Positions 33,225-44,087 of a DNA stretch of 64,000 nt are shown piece after piece (positions within the stretch are counted from its first letter, which is position 1; the number at the start of each line of letters is the position of its first letter). The notes beneath the pieces are model-generated. The model made no database searches. It was not told where the DNA came from and saw nothing but the letters and a program-made list of their open reading frames with translations. A program made the translations under genes and the position numbers. Origin of the DNA: an uncultured Algibacter sp. (lineage in GTDB: Bacteria > Bacteroidota > Bacteroidia > Flavobacteriales > Flavobacteriaceae); contig NZ_CANMAU010000001.1 in the NCBI RefSeq assembly GCF_947495925.1, forward strand, positions 372,001-436,000, written 5' to 3'.

Positions 33225-33986
33225 TTATTTATCTATTTCTACTAGTATTGGACAATGATCGCTATGCACTGCTTCAGTAAGTATAACGGCTCTTTTAATA
33301 TTTTCTTGCAATGGTTGCGAAACCATAGCATAATCTAAACGCCAACCTTTATTATTAGCACGCGAATTAGCGCGATAACTCCACCAACTATATTGCTGTA
33401 ATTCTGGGTTTATGTACCTGAAAGAATCAATAAATCCGCTATCAATAAAATCCCCAATCCATTTGCGCTCAACAGGTAAAAATCCAGAGACACCTTTCAT
33501 TTTTGGATTATGAATATCCATTTCTTCATGACAAATATTATAATCACCACAAATTACAAGGTTTGGAATTTCTTTCTTAAGACTATTAACATACTCTTGA
33601 AACATATCCATATACTCAAGTTTATGGTTTAATCTGGCATCATTAGTTCCTGAAGGCAAGTACAAACTCATTACAGAAACACCATCAAAGTCTGCCCGAA
33701 TATTGCGACCTTCAAAATCCATAGATTCAATTCCTGTACCATATTCAACATGTTTTGGCTCCGTTTTACTTAGTATAGCTACGCCACTATAACCTTTTTT
33801 TTGTGCACTAAACCAATAATGGTAATTATATCCGGCATTCTCAAAAAGACTTAAATCTAATTGCTCTTTCATGGCTTTTATTTCTTGAAGGCAAATCACG
33901 TCAGGATCTGCTGCTTTAACCCAATCAATAAAACCTTTGTTTAAAGCGGCTCGAATACCATTAACGTTATAGGATATAATTTTCAT
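33225..33986 (-). CDS. xth: Exodeoxyribonuclease III
   Basis: A 253-residue AP endonuclease/3'-exonuclease. Motifs: MKIISYNVNGIRAAL with the metal-binding Asn, DVICLQEIKA with the catalytic Glu, VMSLYLPSGT, VICGDYNICHEEMD with catalytic Asp/Asn, RLDYAMVS, and HSDHCPI with the final Asp-His. Full length. It is divergent from the 1140-residue envelope protein gene. Confidence 0.96.
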   Translation of the reverse strand: MKIISYNVNGIRAALNKGFIDWVKAADPDVICLQEIKAMKEQLDLSLFENAGYNYHYWFSAQKKGYSGVAILSKTEPKHVEYGTGIESMDFEGRNIRADFDGVSVMSLYLPSGTNDARLNHKLEYMDMFQEYVNSLKKEIPNLVICGDYNICHEEMDIHNPKMKGVSGFLPVERKWIGDFIDSGFIDSFRYINPELQQYSWWSYRANSRANNKGWRLDYAMVSQPLQENIKRAVILTEAVHSDHCPILVEIDK

Positions 33987-34160
33987 CTTAATTTTTTGTT
34001 TAAAAATTATTGATTTTTATAAAGTAAACTACTTTTCTACTGAAAGCAAATCTAATTTTAGCTAAAATAAATAATACGTTACTTTTACACTATTAATTTT
34101 AAGCAGATTTATCATCTTCTGTTCATAAAATATTTTAAACTATTTTCAGTTTAATTTCTA

Positions 34161-37100
34161 ATGAAGTGTCTTACCTATACCTTTTTATTTCTTATTAGTT
34201 TTTATGGCTTTTCGCAGAGTCAGACTTCTAATTACAGAACAAAAAAAGTAGCTACAAAAGACACTATTCAAATTGATAGTGTTAGTATCAATTCTAGTAT
34301 ATTTACTTTAAGAAGAAAAGACAATTCAATAATTGACACTTCCTATTATCACGTTAATTTCTCTAAAGCCCTCTTAACTTTTAAAAAACCTATTGATAGC
34401 GATTCGTTAATAATTCATTACCTGAAATACCCCCATTTCCTTACCAAAACGTATCAGCAACTTGATGAAAGTATTATAGTCGAAAATAACGATAACAATC
34501 AAACTTTATACAAACTAAAACAACCTAACTCTGATAAAAATTTCATCCCTTTTGACGGATTAACAACCTCTGGAAGTATTTCTCGTGGGGTTACTATTGG
34601 TAACAATCAAAACTCTGTTTTAAATAGTGAATTAGACTTACAAATTACCGGAAAACTTAACAATAAAGTGTCTTTACGCGCCTCTATTCAAGATGCCAAT
34701 ATTCCTTTACAAGAAAGTGGGTACTCCCAGCGTTTAGACGAATTTGATCAAGTTTTTATTGAACTCTTTAGCGACCGCTGGAATGTTAGAGCTGGGGATA
34801 TAGATTTAGTAAATACCAACTCATATTTTTCAAGTTTTTCAAAAAGGGTTCAAGGATTAAATTTCAATATTAAGTTAGGTGAACAAGAAAAACAAACTAC
34901 ACTTTTTGCTGCTGGAGCTATTGTGAGAGGCCAGTTTACTACCGACCAGTTTACAGCCCAAGAAGGTAATCAAGGGCCCTATAAACTTAAAGGGCCTAAT
35001 GGGGAACTATTTGTGCTTATTGTTTCGGGAAGTGAAGTTGTTTATGTTAACGGTGTTGTTGTAAAACGTGGTGAAGACCAAGATTATATTATAGATTACA
35101 ATGCGGGAGAAATTATTTTCAACTCTACCTTTCCCATTACTTCTGAAATGAGAATTTCAGTAGACTATCAATTTACCGAGAGAAACTATACGCGATTTGT
35201 TGGTTTTGGAGGTGGCAAGTTTGAAAGCAAAAAGTTAGATATTGGGGTTTCGGTTTATTCTGAAAGTGACGCCAAAAACCAACCTTTACAGCAAAACTTA
35301 TCTGAAGAACAAGTTGCAATTTTAGCAGATGCTGGTGACGATATGAGTAAAATGGTAGCACCATCAGAAATTAGGGAAGCTTATAACCAAAATAGGATTT
35401 TATATAAAAAAGAACTGGTTAATGGCAGCGAGGTATTTGTATTTTCTAATAATCCTGATGACGAATTATATAGTGTTACTTTTTCACTACTTGGTGAAAA
35501 CCAAGGCGATTACAACTTAAGCAGCATTACTGCGATTAATAATATTTATGAATATGTCGGAGAGAATCAAGGAAGATTTGCCCCAGTAATTCAGCTTGTT
35601 GCACCTAAAAAACTTCAAATAGCGATTATAAACGGAAAATATAAGCCTTCTGATAAAACCAATATTTTCTTTGAAGTTTCAGGGAGTACATACGATCAAA
35701 ATCAGTTCTCTACAATTGATAATGATAATAATGAAGGATTTGCTGGAAAACTGAATATCAATCAGACCATTTTCACACAAGAAAACGGTTGGAAACTTAA
35801 TGTTTTTGGGGACACCGACTTAATTAGTGCTGATTACAGAAATATAGAAGGACTTTACAATGTAGAATTTAATAGAGATTGGAATTTAGATCAGCCCCCA
35901 GGCAGACAAATAGCTAGTGACCTAGGGGATCAAATTCTAGTCAATTCTGGTTTCTCCTTAGCACATCAAAATAAAGGAAGTCTTAACTATCAACTTCAAT
36001 TTCTAAATTTCTCTGAAGGCTATAGCGGAAATAGACATTTGGTTAATACCAATTTAATTTTAGATAAGTTTAATATATCTTCAAACTCAAGTTTTTTAGA
36101 TACGGAGTCAAATACAAAAACGTCAACCTTTATAAGATCACATAATCGAGTAACTTACAGTATGACTAAAAGCTGGATTGGTGCTAAACTTTCTTTGGAA
36201 GACAATGAAGAACGAGAGAATATCACGCAAATTTTAACGCCTTTAAGTCAAAGGTTCACCTCCTACGAAGCCTTTGCAGGTATTGGTGATAGCACAAAAG
36301 TTTTTGCAGAAATAGGTTTTAAAAACCGGGTTAATGATAGTTTAAAAAATAACGAGATACGAAAAGTAAATGCTTCAAATAGCATTTATATTAACTCGAA
36401 ACTTATACAAAACAAAAATACCAACTTAATAGTATTTGCCAATTACAGAACTTTAAAAAGTGAAGATCCGGATATACAGAATGAAAATTCGCTAAACTCA
36501 AGGTTTCAATTTAGTCAAAAATTATTTAAACAAATGGTATTATGGAATACCGTTTTTGAAACTAATTCGGGAACTTTACCCATTCAAGATTTTACATATG
36601 TTGAAGTCGAACCAGGACAAGGTACCTATACCTGGATTGATTATAATGAAAACGGTATTCAAGAGCTAGAAGAATTTGAACTAGCTCAATTTCAAGATCA
36701 AGGAACTTTTATTAGGGTCCTATTGCCTAATAGAGTTTTCGTAAAAACTCATCAAAACAGACTTAGTCAAACAATTACAATCAATCCTGTACAATGGTCT
36801 GTATCCAGCAAAAAAGGGCAGCGGTTTTGGTCACACTTCTACAATCAATCGAGCTTTTTGGTAGATAGAAAATTAAAACGCGAAGGGAATGACTTTAACC
36901 TGAACCCCTTTGAAGGAGAAGAAGATAATGTACTTGGTCTTCAACTCAATTTTAGAAATGTATTATTTTTTAATCGAGGCAAACAACATTACACAACGTC
37001 TTACACCTATTTAAAAAATACTACCAGAAATATTTTATCCATAGGCTTTGTTGAAAATGGCTTAAGCAGCCATCAACTTAATTTCAATCATAAAATTGCG

Positions 37101-37583
37101 GTAAACTGGTTAGCAAACATTTTAGGTTCTACTGGTAAAAATGAAAGTATTAGTCAGAATTTTACCAGTAAAAATTTCAACTTAACAGAAACTCGCTTTA
37201 ATCCAAAGTTGTCCTATCTTTTTAATGACAATTCTAGCGTTGATGTATTCTACCAGCTCACTAAAAAGGATAATACCACGGGAGAAATGGAATCTTTAAA
37301 ACAACAAAACTTTGGTGCATCTTTTACCTTAGGAAGCGGCGTTAAAAGTGCTATAAGCGGCATCTTTAATTACTATTCCAATACATTTGACGGCAATCCA
37401 AATACACCTGTGGCATATCAAATACTAGAAGGCTTACAACCAGGAAAAAACTTTACATGGAGTTTATTGGCACAAAGAAAACTTACCAAGTTTTTAGACT
37501 TAAACTTAAGTTATTTCGGAAGAAAAACAGAAACAAGTAAAACGATTCACTCTGGGTCTATTCAATTGAAAGCATATTTTTAA
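34161..37583 (+). CDS. Large outer-membrane/cell-envelope beta-barrel protein of unknown function
   Basis: A 1140-residue exported protein with a signal peptide (YTFLFLISFYGFSQSQ). An N-terminal region of about 100 residues is followed by GSISRGVTIGNNQNSVLNSELDLQ-type strands, then an extended VNGVVVKRGEDQDYIIDYNAGEIIFN motif near residue 297. The remainder alternates short beta strands and Asn/Asp/Ser loops, ending with an aromatic final strand (IQLKAYF). This looks like a large outer-membrane barrel. The pattern of polar loops and the VNGxxxxxGxDYxIDYxxGxIxF motif recall other big Bacteroidota envelope proteins, but I cannot name a family. It is convergent with the M28 peptidase gene; the two stop codons overlap. 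Confidence 0.8.
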   Translation: MKCLTYTFLFLISFYGFSQSQTSNYRTKKVATKDTIQIDSVSINSSIFTLRRKDNSIIDTSYYHVNFSKALLTFKKPIDSDSLIIHYLKYPHFLTKTYQQLDESIIVENNDNNQTLYKLKQPNSDKNFIPFDGLTTSGSISRGVTIGNNQNSVLNSELDLQITGKLNNKVSLRASIQDANIPLQESGYSQRLDEFDQVFIELFSDRWNVRAGDIDLVNTNSYFSSFSKRVQGLNFNIKLGEQEKQTTLFAAGAIVRGQFTTDQFTAQEGNQGPYKLKGPNGELFVLIVSGSEVVYVNGVVVKRGEDQDYIIDYNAGEIIFNSTFPITSEMRISVDYQFTERNYTRFVGFGGGKFESKKLDIGVSVYSESDAKNQPLQQNLSEEQVAILADAGDDMSKMVAPSEIREAYNQNRILYKKELVNGSEVFVFSNNPDDELYSVTFSLLGENQGDYNLSSITAINNIYEYVGENQGRFAPVIQLVAPKKLQIAIINGKYKPSDKTNIFFEVSGSTYDQNQFSTIDNDNNEGFAGKLNINQTIFTQENGWKLNVFGDTDLISADYRNIEGLYNVEFNRDWNLDQPPGRQIASDLGDQILVNSGFSLAHQNKGSLNYQLQFLNFSEGYSGNRHLVNTNLILDKFNISSNSSFLDTESNTKTSTFIRSHNRVTYSMTKSWIGAKLSLEDNEERENITQILTPLSQRFTSYEAFAGIGDSTKVFAEIGFKNRVNDSLKNNEIRKVNASNSIYINSKLIQNKNTNLIVFANYRTLKSEDPDIQNENSLNSRFQFSQKLFKQMVLWNTVFETNSGTLPIQDFTYVEVEPGQGTYTWIDYNENGIQELEEFELAQFQDQGTFIRVLLPNRVFVKTHQNRLSQTITINPVQWSVSSKKGQRFWSHFYNQSSFLVDRKLKREGNDFNLNPFEGEEDNVLGLQLNFRNVLFFNRGKQHYTTSYTYLKNTTRNILSIGFVENGLSSHQLNFNHKIAVNWLANILGSTGKNESISQNFTSKNFNLTETRFNPKLSYLFNDNSSVDVFYQLTKKDNTTGEMESLKQQNFGASFTLGSGVKSAISGIFNYYSNTFDGNPNTPVAYQILEGLQPGKNFTWSLLAQRKLTKFLDLNLSYFGRKTETSKTIHSGSIQLKAYF

Positions 37584-38488
37584 AGTTTTATATCGTCAAC
37601 TTTTTTAAAAACTGAAAGTATCGTTTTTACAGCATCAACATAAAAATCTGGTTGAATATTTTCAAAAGTATCGGTAGGTTCATGGTAGTCTTTATGATCT
37701 TCAACACCAAAGTATAAAAAAGGCATTCCTTTTTTATGAAAGCTGGCGTGGTCTGATGAGTAAATCCAATTGTCTAAACCATCATAGCCATCATGTCCCA
37801 ACTTTAGCTTTATTTTAGATGAGCATTTATGTCCTTGTAGCACCTCCTTTAAAACCTTATTATCAGAAGCACCAACAACATACAATTCATTCTTCTCACT
37901 CCTACTAATCATGTCCATGTTTAAATTAAGAACGATATGCTTGGAATCCACTGTACTACTTTTTACAAAATATTTTGACCCTTCAAGTCCCAGTTCTTCC
38001 GCATCAAAAGCAGCAAAAATTATAGAATGTTTTGGCGGGTATTTTTTTAAGTATTCAGCAATACTGAATAAAGCACTTACGCCGGAGGCATTATCGTCGG
38101 CTCCGTTAAAAATCTCTCCTTGTTTTATTCCTTCGTGATCATAATGTGCACTAATTACAATATAGTCTTTAGGAAAGACTGTTCCTTTTAAATAACCCAA
38201 AATATTTACCCCTTTATAATACTCACGCTTCTCAATAAAATCAAAATTTTGTTTATAGCCTTTTAAAAGTGGCAACACACCTAAAGCATGAAATTGATTT
38301 ATTATATATTTTTGGGTTTTTTCTGCGCCTTGAGAACCCGTTCTTCTGCCTTCAAAGGCATCTGAAGATAGCGACTTTATGTGTTTAATTAAATTGGTTT
38401 TACAGAATAAAACAGAATCGCAAGTCTTATTTTGAGCAAGGGTTTTTATGGGAATGACTAATAATAAAAAAAGAATTATTCTAAACAT
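37580..38488 (-). CDS. M28-family zinc peptidase, secreted
   Basis: A 302-residue protein with a signal peptide (FLLLVIPIKTLAQ). The M28 di-zinc aminopeptidase signature is complete: ISAHYDHEG, NGADDNASGV with the bridging Asp, FAAFDAEELGLEGS with the catalytic Glu pair, NLNMDMISR and YSSDHASFHKKG with the final His. It resembles bacterial leucine/glutamate-type aminopeptidases acting in the periplasm or outside the cell. The stop overlaps that of the convergent envelope-protein gene. Confidence 0.93.
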   Translation of the reverse strand: MFRIILFLLLVIPIKTLAQNKTCDSVLFCKTNLIKHIKSLSSDAFEGRRTGSQGAEKTQKYIINQFHALGVLPLLKGYKQNFDFIEKREYYKGVNILGYLKGTVFPKDYIVISAHYDHEGIKQGEIFNGADDNASGVSALFSIAEYLKKYPPKHSIIFAAFDAEELGLEGSKYFVKSSTVDSKHIVLNLNMDMISRSEKNELYVVGASDNKVLKEVLQGHKCSSKIKLKLGHDGYDGLDNWIYSSDHASFHKKGMPFLYFGVEDHKDYHEPTDTFENIQPDFYVDAVKTILSVFKKVDDIKL

Positions 38489-38530
38489 TGGAACCTAAAT
38501 ATAGTAAATAAATTGGACCTATTTTAAAAC

Positions 38531-38562
38531 CAAAAACCCATATCGTTTGATATGGGTTTTTA
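38531..38562. terminator. Terminator between sdhB and the M28 peptidase gene
   Basis: AAAAACCCATATC pairs with GATATGGGTTTTT around a short loop. It lies 26 bases after the sdhB stop on the minus strand and is also upstream of the peptidase gene. Confidence 0.8.
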
Positions 38563-38587
38563 ATATCTATCTTTAAAAAAACACTAA

Positions 38588-39331
38588 TTATTTAATAGCC
38601 GCCTTCATAAGTTCTCTATTCATTCTAGCAATGTTATCTAAAGAAATACCTTTAGGACATTCCACTTCACATGCTCCTGTATTCGTACAGTTTCCAAATC
38701 CTTCCAAATCCATTTGAGCAACCATATTTTGTACACGGTCTGCAGCTTCAACTTGCCCTTGAGGCAGTAAAGCATACTGAGACACTTTAGCACCAACAAA
38801 CAACATGGCACTCGAATTTTTACAGGTAGCCACACAGGCACCACAACCAATACATGTTGCAGCATCCATGGCCTCATCAGCAGCATGCTTTGAAATAGGA
38901 AGGGAATTTGCGTCTTGTGTATTTCCAGAAGTATTCACAGAAATATAACCTCCTGCTTGTTGAATACGTTCGAAGGCCATTCTATCAACAACTAAATCTT
39001 TAATTACCGGGAAAGCTGCTGCTCTCCATGGCTCTATTGTAATAGTATCCCCATCCTTAAACATCCTCATATGCAGTTGGCAGGTAGTAATACCTCTATC
39101 TGGTCCATGAGCCTCTCCATTAATATATAATGAGCACATCCCACAAATACCTTCTCTACAGTCATGATCAAAGGCTACAGGTTCTTCTCCTGTATTTACC
39201 AATTGTTCATTCAAAACATCCATCATTTCAAGAAAGGACATATGCTCTGAAATATCATTAACTTTATAATCGACCATTTGACCCTTAGCAGAAGCGTCTT
39301 TTTGTCTCCAAATTTTAAGTGTTAAATTCAT
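38588..39331 (-). CDS. sdhB: Succinate dehydrogenase/fumarate reductase iron-sulfur subunit
   Basis: A 247-residue electron-transfer subunit of complex II. It carries all three clusters: the 2Fe-2S motif ([15 protein letters not shown], later TTCQL), the 4Fe-4S motif [11 protein letters not shown], and the 3Fe-4S motif region [15 protein letters not shown]. This layout matches the type with a single cytochrome subunit found in Bacteroidota. It follows sdhA by ten bases in the sdhCAB operon. Confidence 0.97.
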   Translation of the reverse strand: MNLTLKIWRQKDASAKGQMVDYKVNDISEHMSFLEMMDVLNEQLVNTGEEPVAFDHDCREGICGMCSLYINGEAHGPDRGITTCQLHMRMFKDGDTITIEPWRAAAFPVIKDLVVDRMAFERIQQAGGYISVNTSGNTQDANSLPISKHAADEAMDAATCIGCGACVATCKNSSAMLFVGAKVSQYALLPQGQVEAADRVQNMVAQMDLEGFGNCTNTGACEVECPKGISLDNIARMNRELMKAAIK

Positions 39332-39341
39332 AATGTCAATC

Positions 39342-41354
39342 TTATTTATATGAACGTTGTTTTAGTTCAATATCTTTAAATTCTAATTCTTCTTTATGTA
39401 ATACTGCATCAGCAGGTGCTCCTTTATATTCCCATGCAGAAACAAATGCAAAGCCTTTGTCATTACGTTTTGCTTCTCCTTTTTGCGGTCCATCCTCTTC
39501 AGCAGATTCTTCTCTAAAATGACCTCCACAAGATTCTTCTCTTGTTAGGGCATCTTTTGCGAACAACTCTCCTAACTCTAGGAAATCTGCAACACGTCCT
39601 GCTTTTTCCAACTCAGGGTTCATTTCATTAGAACCTCCCGGAACAGATACATCTTTCCAGAACTCTTCGCGAATGGCTTTAATTTCAACCATTGCTTCTT
39701 TCAAGCCTTTTTCGTTTCTAGACATCCCACATTTATCCCACATGACTTTACCAAGTTTTTTATGGAAATAATCAACAGATTTAGTTCCTTTATTATTTAC
39801 AAAGAAATCTATTTTATCTTTTACTTCTTTTTCAACTTCATCGAACTCTTTGGTATCAGTAGGAATTTTACCAGTTCTAATATCATCAGCTAAGTAATCA
39901 CCAATTGTGTATGGCAACACAAAATAACCATCGGCTAAACCTTGCATTAAAGCAGAAGCTCCAAGTCTATTTGCACCATGATCGGAGAAATTAGCTTCGC
40001 CAATGCAATACAATCCAGGAACTGTAGTCATTAAATTATAGTCAACCCAAACACCTCCCATAGTATAGTGCACCGCTGGATAAATCATCATAGGTGTTTT
40101 GTACGGATCCTGATCTACAATTTTCTCATACATTTGAAATAAGTTTCCGTATTTCGCTTCTACAATAGCCTGACCTAATTCGTATATTTTAGCATCTGAA
40201 GCATTTGCTATATTATGAATTTTAGCTTGCTCTCTTCCGTAACGGTCAATTGCAGCAGCAAAGTCTAAATACACCGCTTCACCAGTTGCATTTACCCCAT
40301 AACCAGCATCACAACGCTCTTTAGCAGCACGCGACGCTACATCACGAGGCACTAAGTTTCCAAAGGCTGGATAACGACGTTCTAAATAGTAATCTCTTTC
40401 GTCTTCAGATAAATCTGTTGGTTTCTTACTTCCATCACGTATAGCTTTTACATCATCAATGTTTTTAGGCACCCAGATACGGCCATCATTACGCAATGAT
40501 TCAGACATCAAAGTTAATTTAGACTGGTAATCACCCGAACGAGGAATACATGTTGGGTGAATTTGAGTGTAACAAGGATTAGCAAAAAAAGCGCCTTTTT
40601 TATGTATTTTCCAAGCCGCTGTAACATTACTACCCATGGCATTTGTTGATAAGAAATAAACATTTCCATAACCTCCTGTTGCCACAACCACAGCATGAGC
40701 TGAATGACGTTCTATTTCACCAGTAATTAAATTTCTTGCTATAATACCTCTTGCTTTCCCATCTATTTTTACGACATCAAGCATTTCGTGACGATTGAAC
40801 ATTTCAATCTTTCCACGAGCAATTTGACGATTCATTGCAGAATAAGCACCTAGTAATAACTGTTGACCTGTTTGTCCTTTAGCATAAAAAGTTCTTGATA
40901 CTAGTACACCACCAAATGAACGGTTATCTAAAAGCCCACCATAATCACGTGCAAAGGGAACACCTTGAGCAACACATTGGTCAATGATATTTGCAGAAAC
41001 CTCAGCTAAACGATAAACATTAGCCTCGCGTGAACGATAATCTCCTCCTTTTACAGTATCATAAAACAATCTGTAAGTCGAATCTCCATCACCTTGATAG
41101 TTTTTTGCTGCGTTAATACCTCCTTGTGCTGCAATAGAGTGCGCACGACGCGGAGAATCTTGATAAGCAAATGCTTTTACATTATATCCTAACTCAGCTA
41201 ATGTTGCAGCCGCAGAACCTCCTGCTAAACCTGTTCCTACAACTATAATATCTATATGACGCTTATTTGCAGGATTTACTAAGTTGATTTTATTTTTATA
41301 ATCTGTCCATTTATCTTTAATTGGACCTTTTGGTACTCTTGAATCTAAAGCCAT
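39342..41354 (-). CDS. sdhA: Succinate dehydrogenase/fumarate reductase flavoprotein subunit
   Basis: A 670-residue catalytic subunit oxidising succinate to fumarate (or the reverse). An FAD-binding [18 protein letters not shown] is at the N-terminus, and the covalent-FAD His is in [17 protein letters not shown]. Further motifs are [13 protein letters not shown], the active-site [19 protein letters not shown] and [18 protein letters not shown]. Full length, with a Bacteroidota/fumarate-reductase-like C-terminal extension. Middle gene of sdhCAB. Confidence 0.98.
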   Translation of the reverse strand: MALDSRVPKGPIKDKWTDYKNKINLVNPANKRHIDIIVVGTGLAGGSAAATLAELGYNVKAFAYQDSPRRAHSIAAQGGINAAKNYQGDGDSTYRLFYDTVKGGDYRSREANVYRLAEVSANIIDQCVAQGVPFARDYGGLLDNRSFGGVLVSRTFYAKGQTGQQLLLGAYSAMNRQIARGKIEMFNRHEMLDVVKIDGKARGIIARNLITGEIERHSAHAVVVATGGYGNVYFLSTNAMGSNVTAAWKIHKKGAFFANPCYTQIHPTCIPRSGDYQSKLTLMSESLRNDGRIWVPKNIDDVKAIRDGSKKPTDLSEDERDYYLERRYPAFGNLVPRDVASRAAKERCDAGYGVNATGEAVYLDFAAAIDRYGREQAKIHNIANASDAKIYELGQAIVEAKYGNLFQMYEKIVDQDPYKTPMMIYPAVHYTMGGVWVDYNLMTTVPGLYCIGEANFSDHGANRLGASALMQGLADGYFVLPYTIGDYLADDIRTGKIPTDTKEFDEVEKEVKDKIDFFVNNKGTKSVDYFHKKLGKVMWDKCGMSRNEKGLKEAMVEIKAIREEFWKDVSVPGGSNEMNPELEKAGRVADFLELGELFAKDALTREESCGGHFREESAEEDGPQKGEAKRNDKGFAFVSAWEYKGAPADAVLHKEELEFKDIELKQRSYK

Positions 41355-41365
41355 TTTATTTAAGA

Positions 41366-42037
41366 TTAATGGTTAAAATGATGATAAACTGCTATAATTA
41401 TAAATGCCAAAGGAATTATAATTGAATATGCCTTACCTATTTGTTGCAATGTTTTTTTACGTCCAGCTGTTACACCCATAGATTGAAAGGCTGAAGTAAA
41501 CCCGTGAGCTAAATGCAATCCTAATAGAACAAAAGAAACTACATACGCTCCAACTCTTAACGGACTATGGAATTTCTCTACTAATTCATGGAAATATCGG
41601 TAGTTCCCATGGTGCATTCCAGACATGTCTCCAATAACATATTTCGTATTCAATTCTGGAATCCAGAAATCAATGAAGTGAAGTACAATAAAAGCCAAAA
41701 TGACTAGACCACTGTAAATCATATTTCTACTCACCCAAGACGAATTAGCAGCACCATTGTTTCGTGCATACTTAACACCAATTGCTTTTTTGTTTTTTAA
41801 CTCTAATACAAATCCCATTACAAAATGAAATACGACACCAAAAATTAAAACTGGCTGTAATCCAAATTGAACTAAAGGATTGGTTCCCATAAAATGAGAT
41901 AATTCATTAAACAAATCTTCACTAAAAAGAGATGTAATATTTACCGCTAAATGAATTATTAAGAAAAACATAAGGAAGAATGCAGAAAGCGCCATAGCTA
42001 CTTTTCTCCCTATCGAAGATTTAAAAAATCCGCTCAT
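41366..42037 (-). CDS. sdhC: Succinate dehydrogenase cytochrome b subunit
   Basis: A 223-residue membrane anchor with five transmembrane segments, of the B-type (single large subunit, two haems). Haem-ligand His candidates are in [25 protein letters not shown] and [10 protein letters not shown]. First gene of the operon, about 30 bases downstream of its promoter. It passes electrons to menaquinone, the quinone expected in this phylum. Confidence 0.95.
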   Translation of the reverse strand: MSGFFKSSIGRKVAMALSAFFLMFFLIIHLAVNITSLFSEDLFNELSHFMGTNPLVQFGLQPVLIFGVVFHFVMGFVLELKNKKAIGVKYARNNGAANSSWVSRNMIYSGLVILAFIVLHFIDFWIPELNTKYVIGDMSGMHHGNYRYFHELVEKFHSPLRVGAYVVSFVLLGLHLAHGFTSAFQSMGVTAGRKKTLQQIGKAYSIIIPLAFIIIAVYHHFNH

Positions 42038-42064
42038 TATTTTGAAGTTTTTTTAAGATTCCCA

Positions 42065-42095
42065 CAAAGGTAACCTAGGAATGGATGATAGGCAA
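42065..42095 (-). promoter_or_regulatory. Promoter of sdhCAB
   Basis: On the minus strand TTG (42093-42095), 20 bases, TACCTTTG (42065-42072): a good Bacteroidota promoter just upstream of sdhC. Confidence 0.75.
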
Positions 42096-42151
42096 ATAAC
42101 AAATGTCATGTTTTGACTATTTAGAATGGTTTTAAGTAATAAGATGAAATC

Positions 42152-43993
42152 TTAATCAATCAATAGCTTGCTTGAAATAATTCCGCTATCTGAAAGTAGA
42201 TTAATCAGATACATGCCTTTAGAAACACCCTTCAAATTAATTGTGATAATGGATTCATTGGTAATATCTTTACCCAAAATTACTCTTCCACTTACATCAT
42301 TAATAAAAACCTTTTCTAAATTAATTGAGGACCTGTTTTTAATATAAAAAATACCGTTTGTTGGATTAGGATAAATACTAATTACATCAACCAATTCTTC
42401 TTCTTCAACACTTAACTGGCAGTCAAATGCTGACATTGACGCTTTGCCTGAAAAACATGAAACAGAAGGAACACCTGACTGACTCCTATCCTGCACATTA
42501 GTAGCCGCTAAAACATTTTCTAAAGACAAAACCCTCAGCTGTTCACCAAAGCCTATAGAGTAATGCATTACATCATCATTATCATCTATTACATGACCAA
42601 GTTGATGAGCATGCCCTATCTCATGTAATGCCACACTTTGAAAATCAATTTCAAAACCAGGCAAACCATTACCAAAATACCACGTCTCACCATCATCAAA
42701 GACCATATCTATCTCTTCCACAAAAACCTCATAATTATTGAGACTAGTCCCGCAGCCTTGAAAAGAATAAGTAGTTTGTCCGAGCACACCATCTTCTAGT
42801 TCCCCAGCATTATCAAATCTTATTACATTAATACCATCAAAAACAGCCTCATCCACCGATGTAACTTCCCCGAAACTAAAATTAAGTCCAGTCTCGCAGC
42901 GCCATGTATCTAGTGCCTTCATAAAATCAGCCTTTGAGCCTGGGTGCTCAGACTCAGCATCAAAACTTTCCTCCATTTGCAATACATAACCTCCACTACC
43001 ATCATTATCAACCATCCTAGTGGGGTATGCGTAAGTTTTTGTTTCACCGCCAATGGTAAAAGTTGCATTAACGTTAAGCTCTGCATATGAAATCTCTAAA
43101 TTGGTAGAAGAATCTATTACATTTTGAGAAGCATCCACAACCCTTATATTACCAGTACCTGCATTTGAGGGCACCTCAACAGTAATAGAATTTGTTGACC
43201 AATTAATTACTTGAGTATCTAAAGCATCAATATAATCTGACAACCCATTATCTACGCCTCCAGAATCTGCATTCCTAAAACTGACCTTCCCTTGCTCACT
43301 ACCAAAATTCCCTGTAGCACCATCTGGAACCGTTATTGTAATAGTTTCCTTTGTTCCAGCAGACACTAATGTTGGAGAGAATGTAATTGACGTAGGAACT
43401 AAAGAACCTTTTAACTGCCTAAACCTTGAAGCTTCACCTTTTACACTAAAAGTCATTACATCAAAATATTTTTTTTGGGTGATATCCATCAGCTCTTTAT
43501 AAAACACTTCCGATATCCCTTTTTTAAAACCCACTAAGTTTACAACTAAATCATCATAGAGATTATACTTATAAAAACCCTGCGAACCGCTATAAACTCT
43601 AAAAACGTCACTTAATAAACCTCCATTAATGGAATACCTTCCACTTTTTTCCAAATTAAAAACCCCTAAATCCCCAAGTTCCAATTTAAGTGAATGGGTA
43701 ACCAATTGAATTCTCGACCCAACAGAACCTCCCTTAGTCACAACATTAACATAAGGCAATCTTTGACCCTTAAACGCCTTATAAACCTCCACCTTATTTA
43801 TAGTGTAAACGTTGTTATCTTCATCCAAAAATGACTCTTTAAAAATTACTTTTCCCTCAACAACTAATAAAGAATTCTGAACTTGCTGCTTTAATGATAT
43901 TTCCCTAACTAGTTCTTGACCACCACAGAGGGAGACGAAACTTAAACAGGTCATAGAAGCAATAAACAATTTTACAAATATACTCTTACGCAT
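42152..43993 (-). CDS. Secreted metzincin-like metalloprotease with a T9SS sorting domain
   Basis: A 613-residue exported protein with a signal peptide (IFVKLFIASMTCLSF). An IPT/TIG-like domain lies at about residues 190-300 (TSITFSPTLVSAGTKETIT). The zinc-binding motif HEIGHAHQLGH (about 457-467) matches the HExxHxxGxxH metzincin pattern. The C-terminal 75 residues are a type A sorting domain (ISIYPNPTNGIFYIKN, GMYLINLLSDSG). It is a candidate secreted protease. The ATG at 43993 is preferred over a GTG at 44008, which would add five residues. Confidence 0.9.
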   Translation of the reverse strand: MRKSIFVKLFIASMTCLSFVSLCGGQELVREISLKQQVQNSLLVVEGKVIFKESFLDEDNNVYTINKVEVYKAFKGQRLPYVNVVTKGGSVGSRIQLVTHSLKLELGDLGVFNLEKSGRYSINGGLLSDVFRVYSGSQGFYKYNLYDDLVVNLVGFKKGISEVFYKELMDITQKKYFDVMTFSVKGEASRFRQLKGSLVPTSITFSPTLVSAGTKETITITVPDGATGNFGSEQGKVSFRNADSGGVDNGLSDYIDALDTQVINWSTNSITVEVPSNAGTGNIRVVDASQNVIDSSTNLEISYAELNVNATFTIGGETKTYAYPTRMVDNDGSGGYVLQMEESFDAESEHPGSKADFMKALDTWRCETGLNFSFGEVTSVDEAVFDGINVIRFDNAGELEDGVLGQTTYSFQGCGTSLNNYEVFVEEIDMVFDDGETWYFGNGLPGFEIDFQSVALHEIGHAHQLGHVIDDNDDVMHYSIGFGEQLRVLSLENVLAATNVQDRSQSGVPSVSCFSGKASMSAFDCQLSVEEEELVDVISIYPNPTNGIFYIKNRSSINLEKVFINDVSGRVILGKDITNESIITINLKGVSKGMYLINLLSDSGIISSKLLID

Positions 43994-44087
43994 AACAAAA
44001 TTTTTCACTAGAAAACCAAATATAACGATTTATCCACTACCGTTTGAGCAGATTTACTACATTTATCAAACATAACACATTCGTAAC

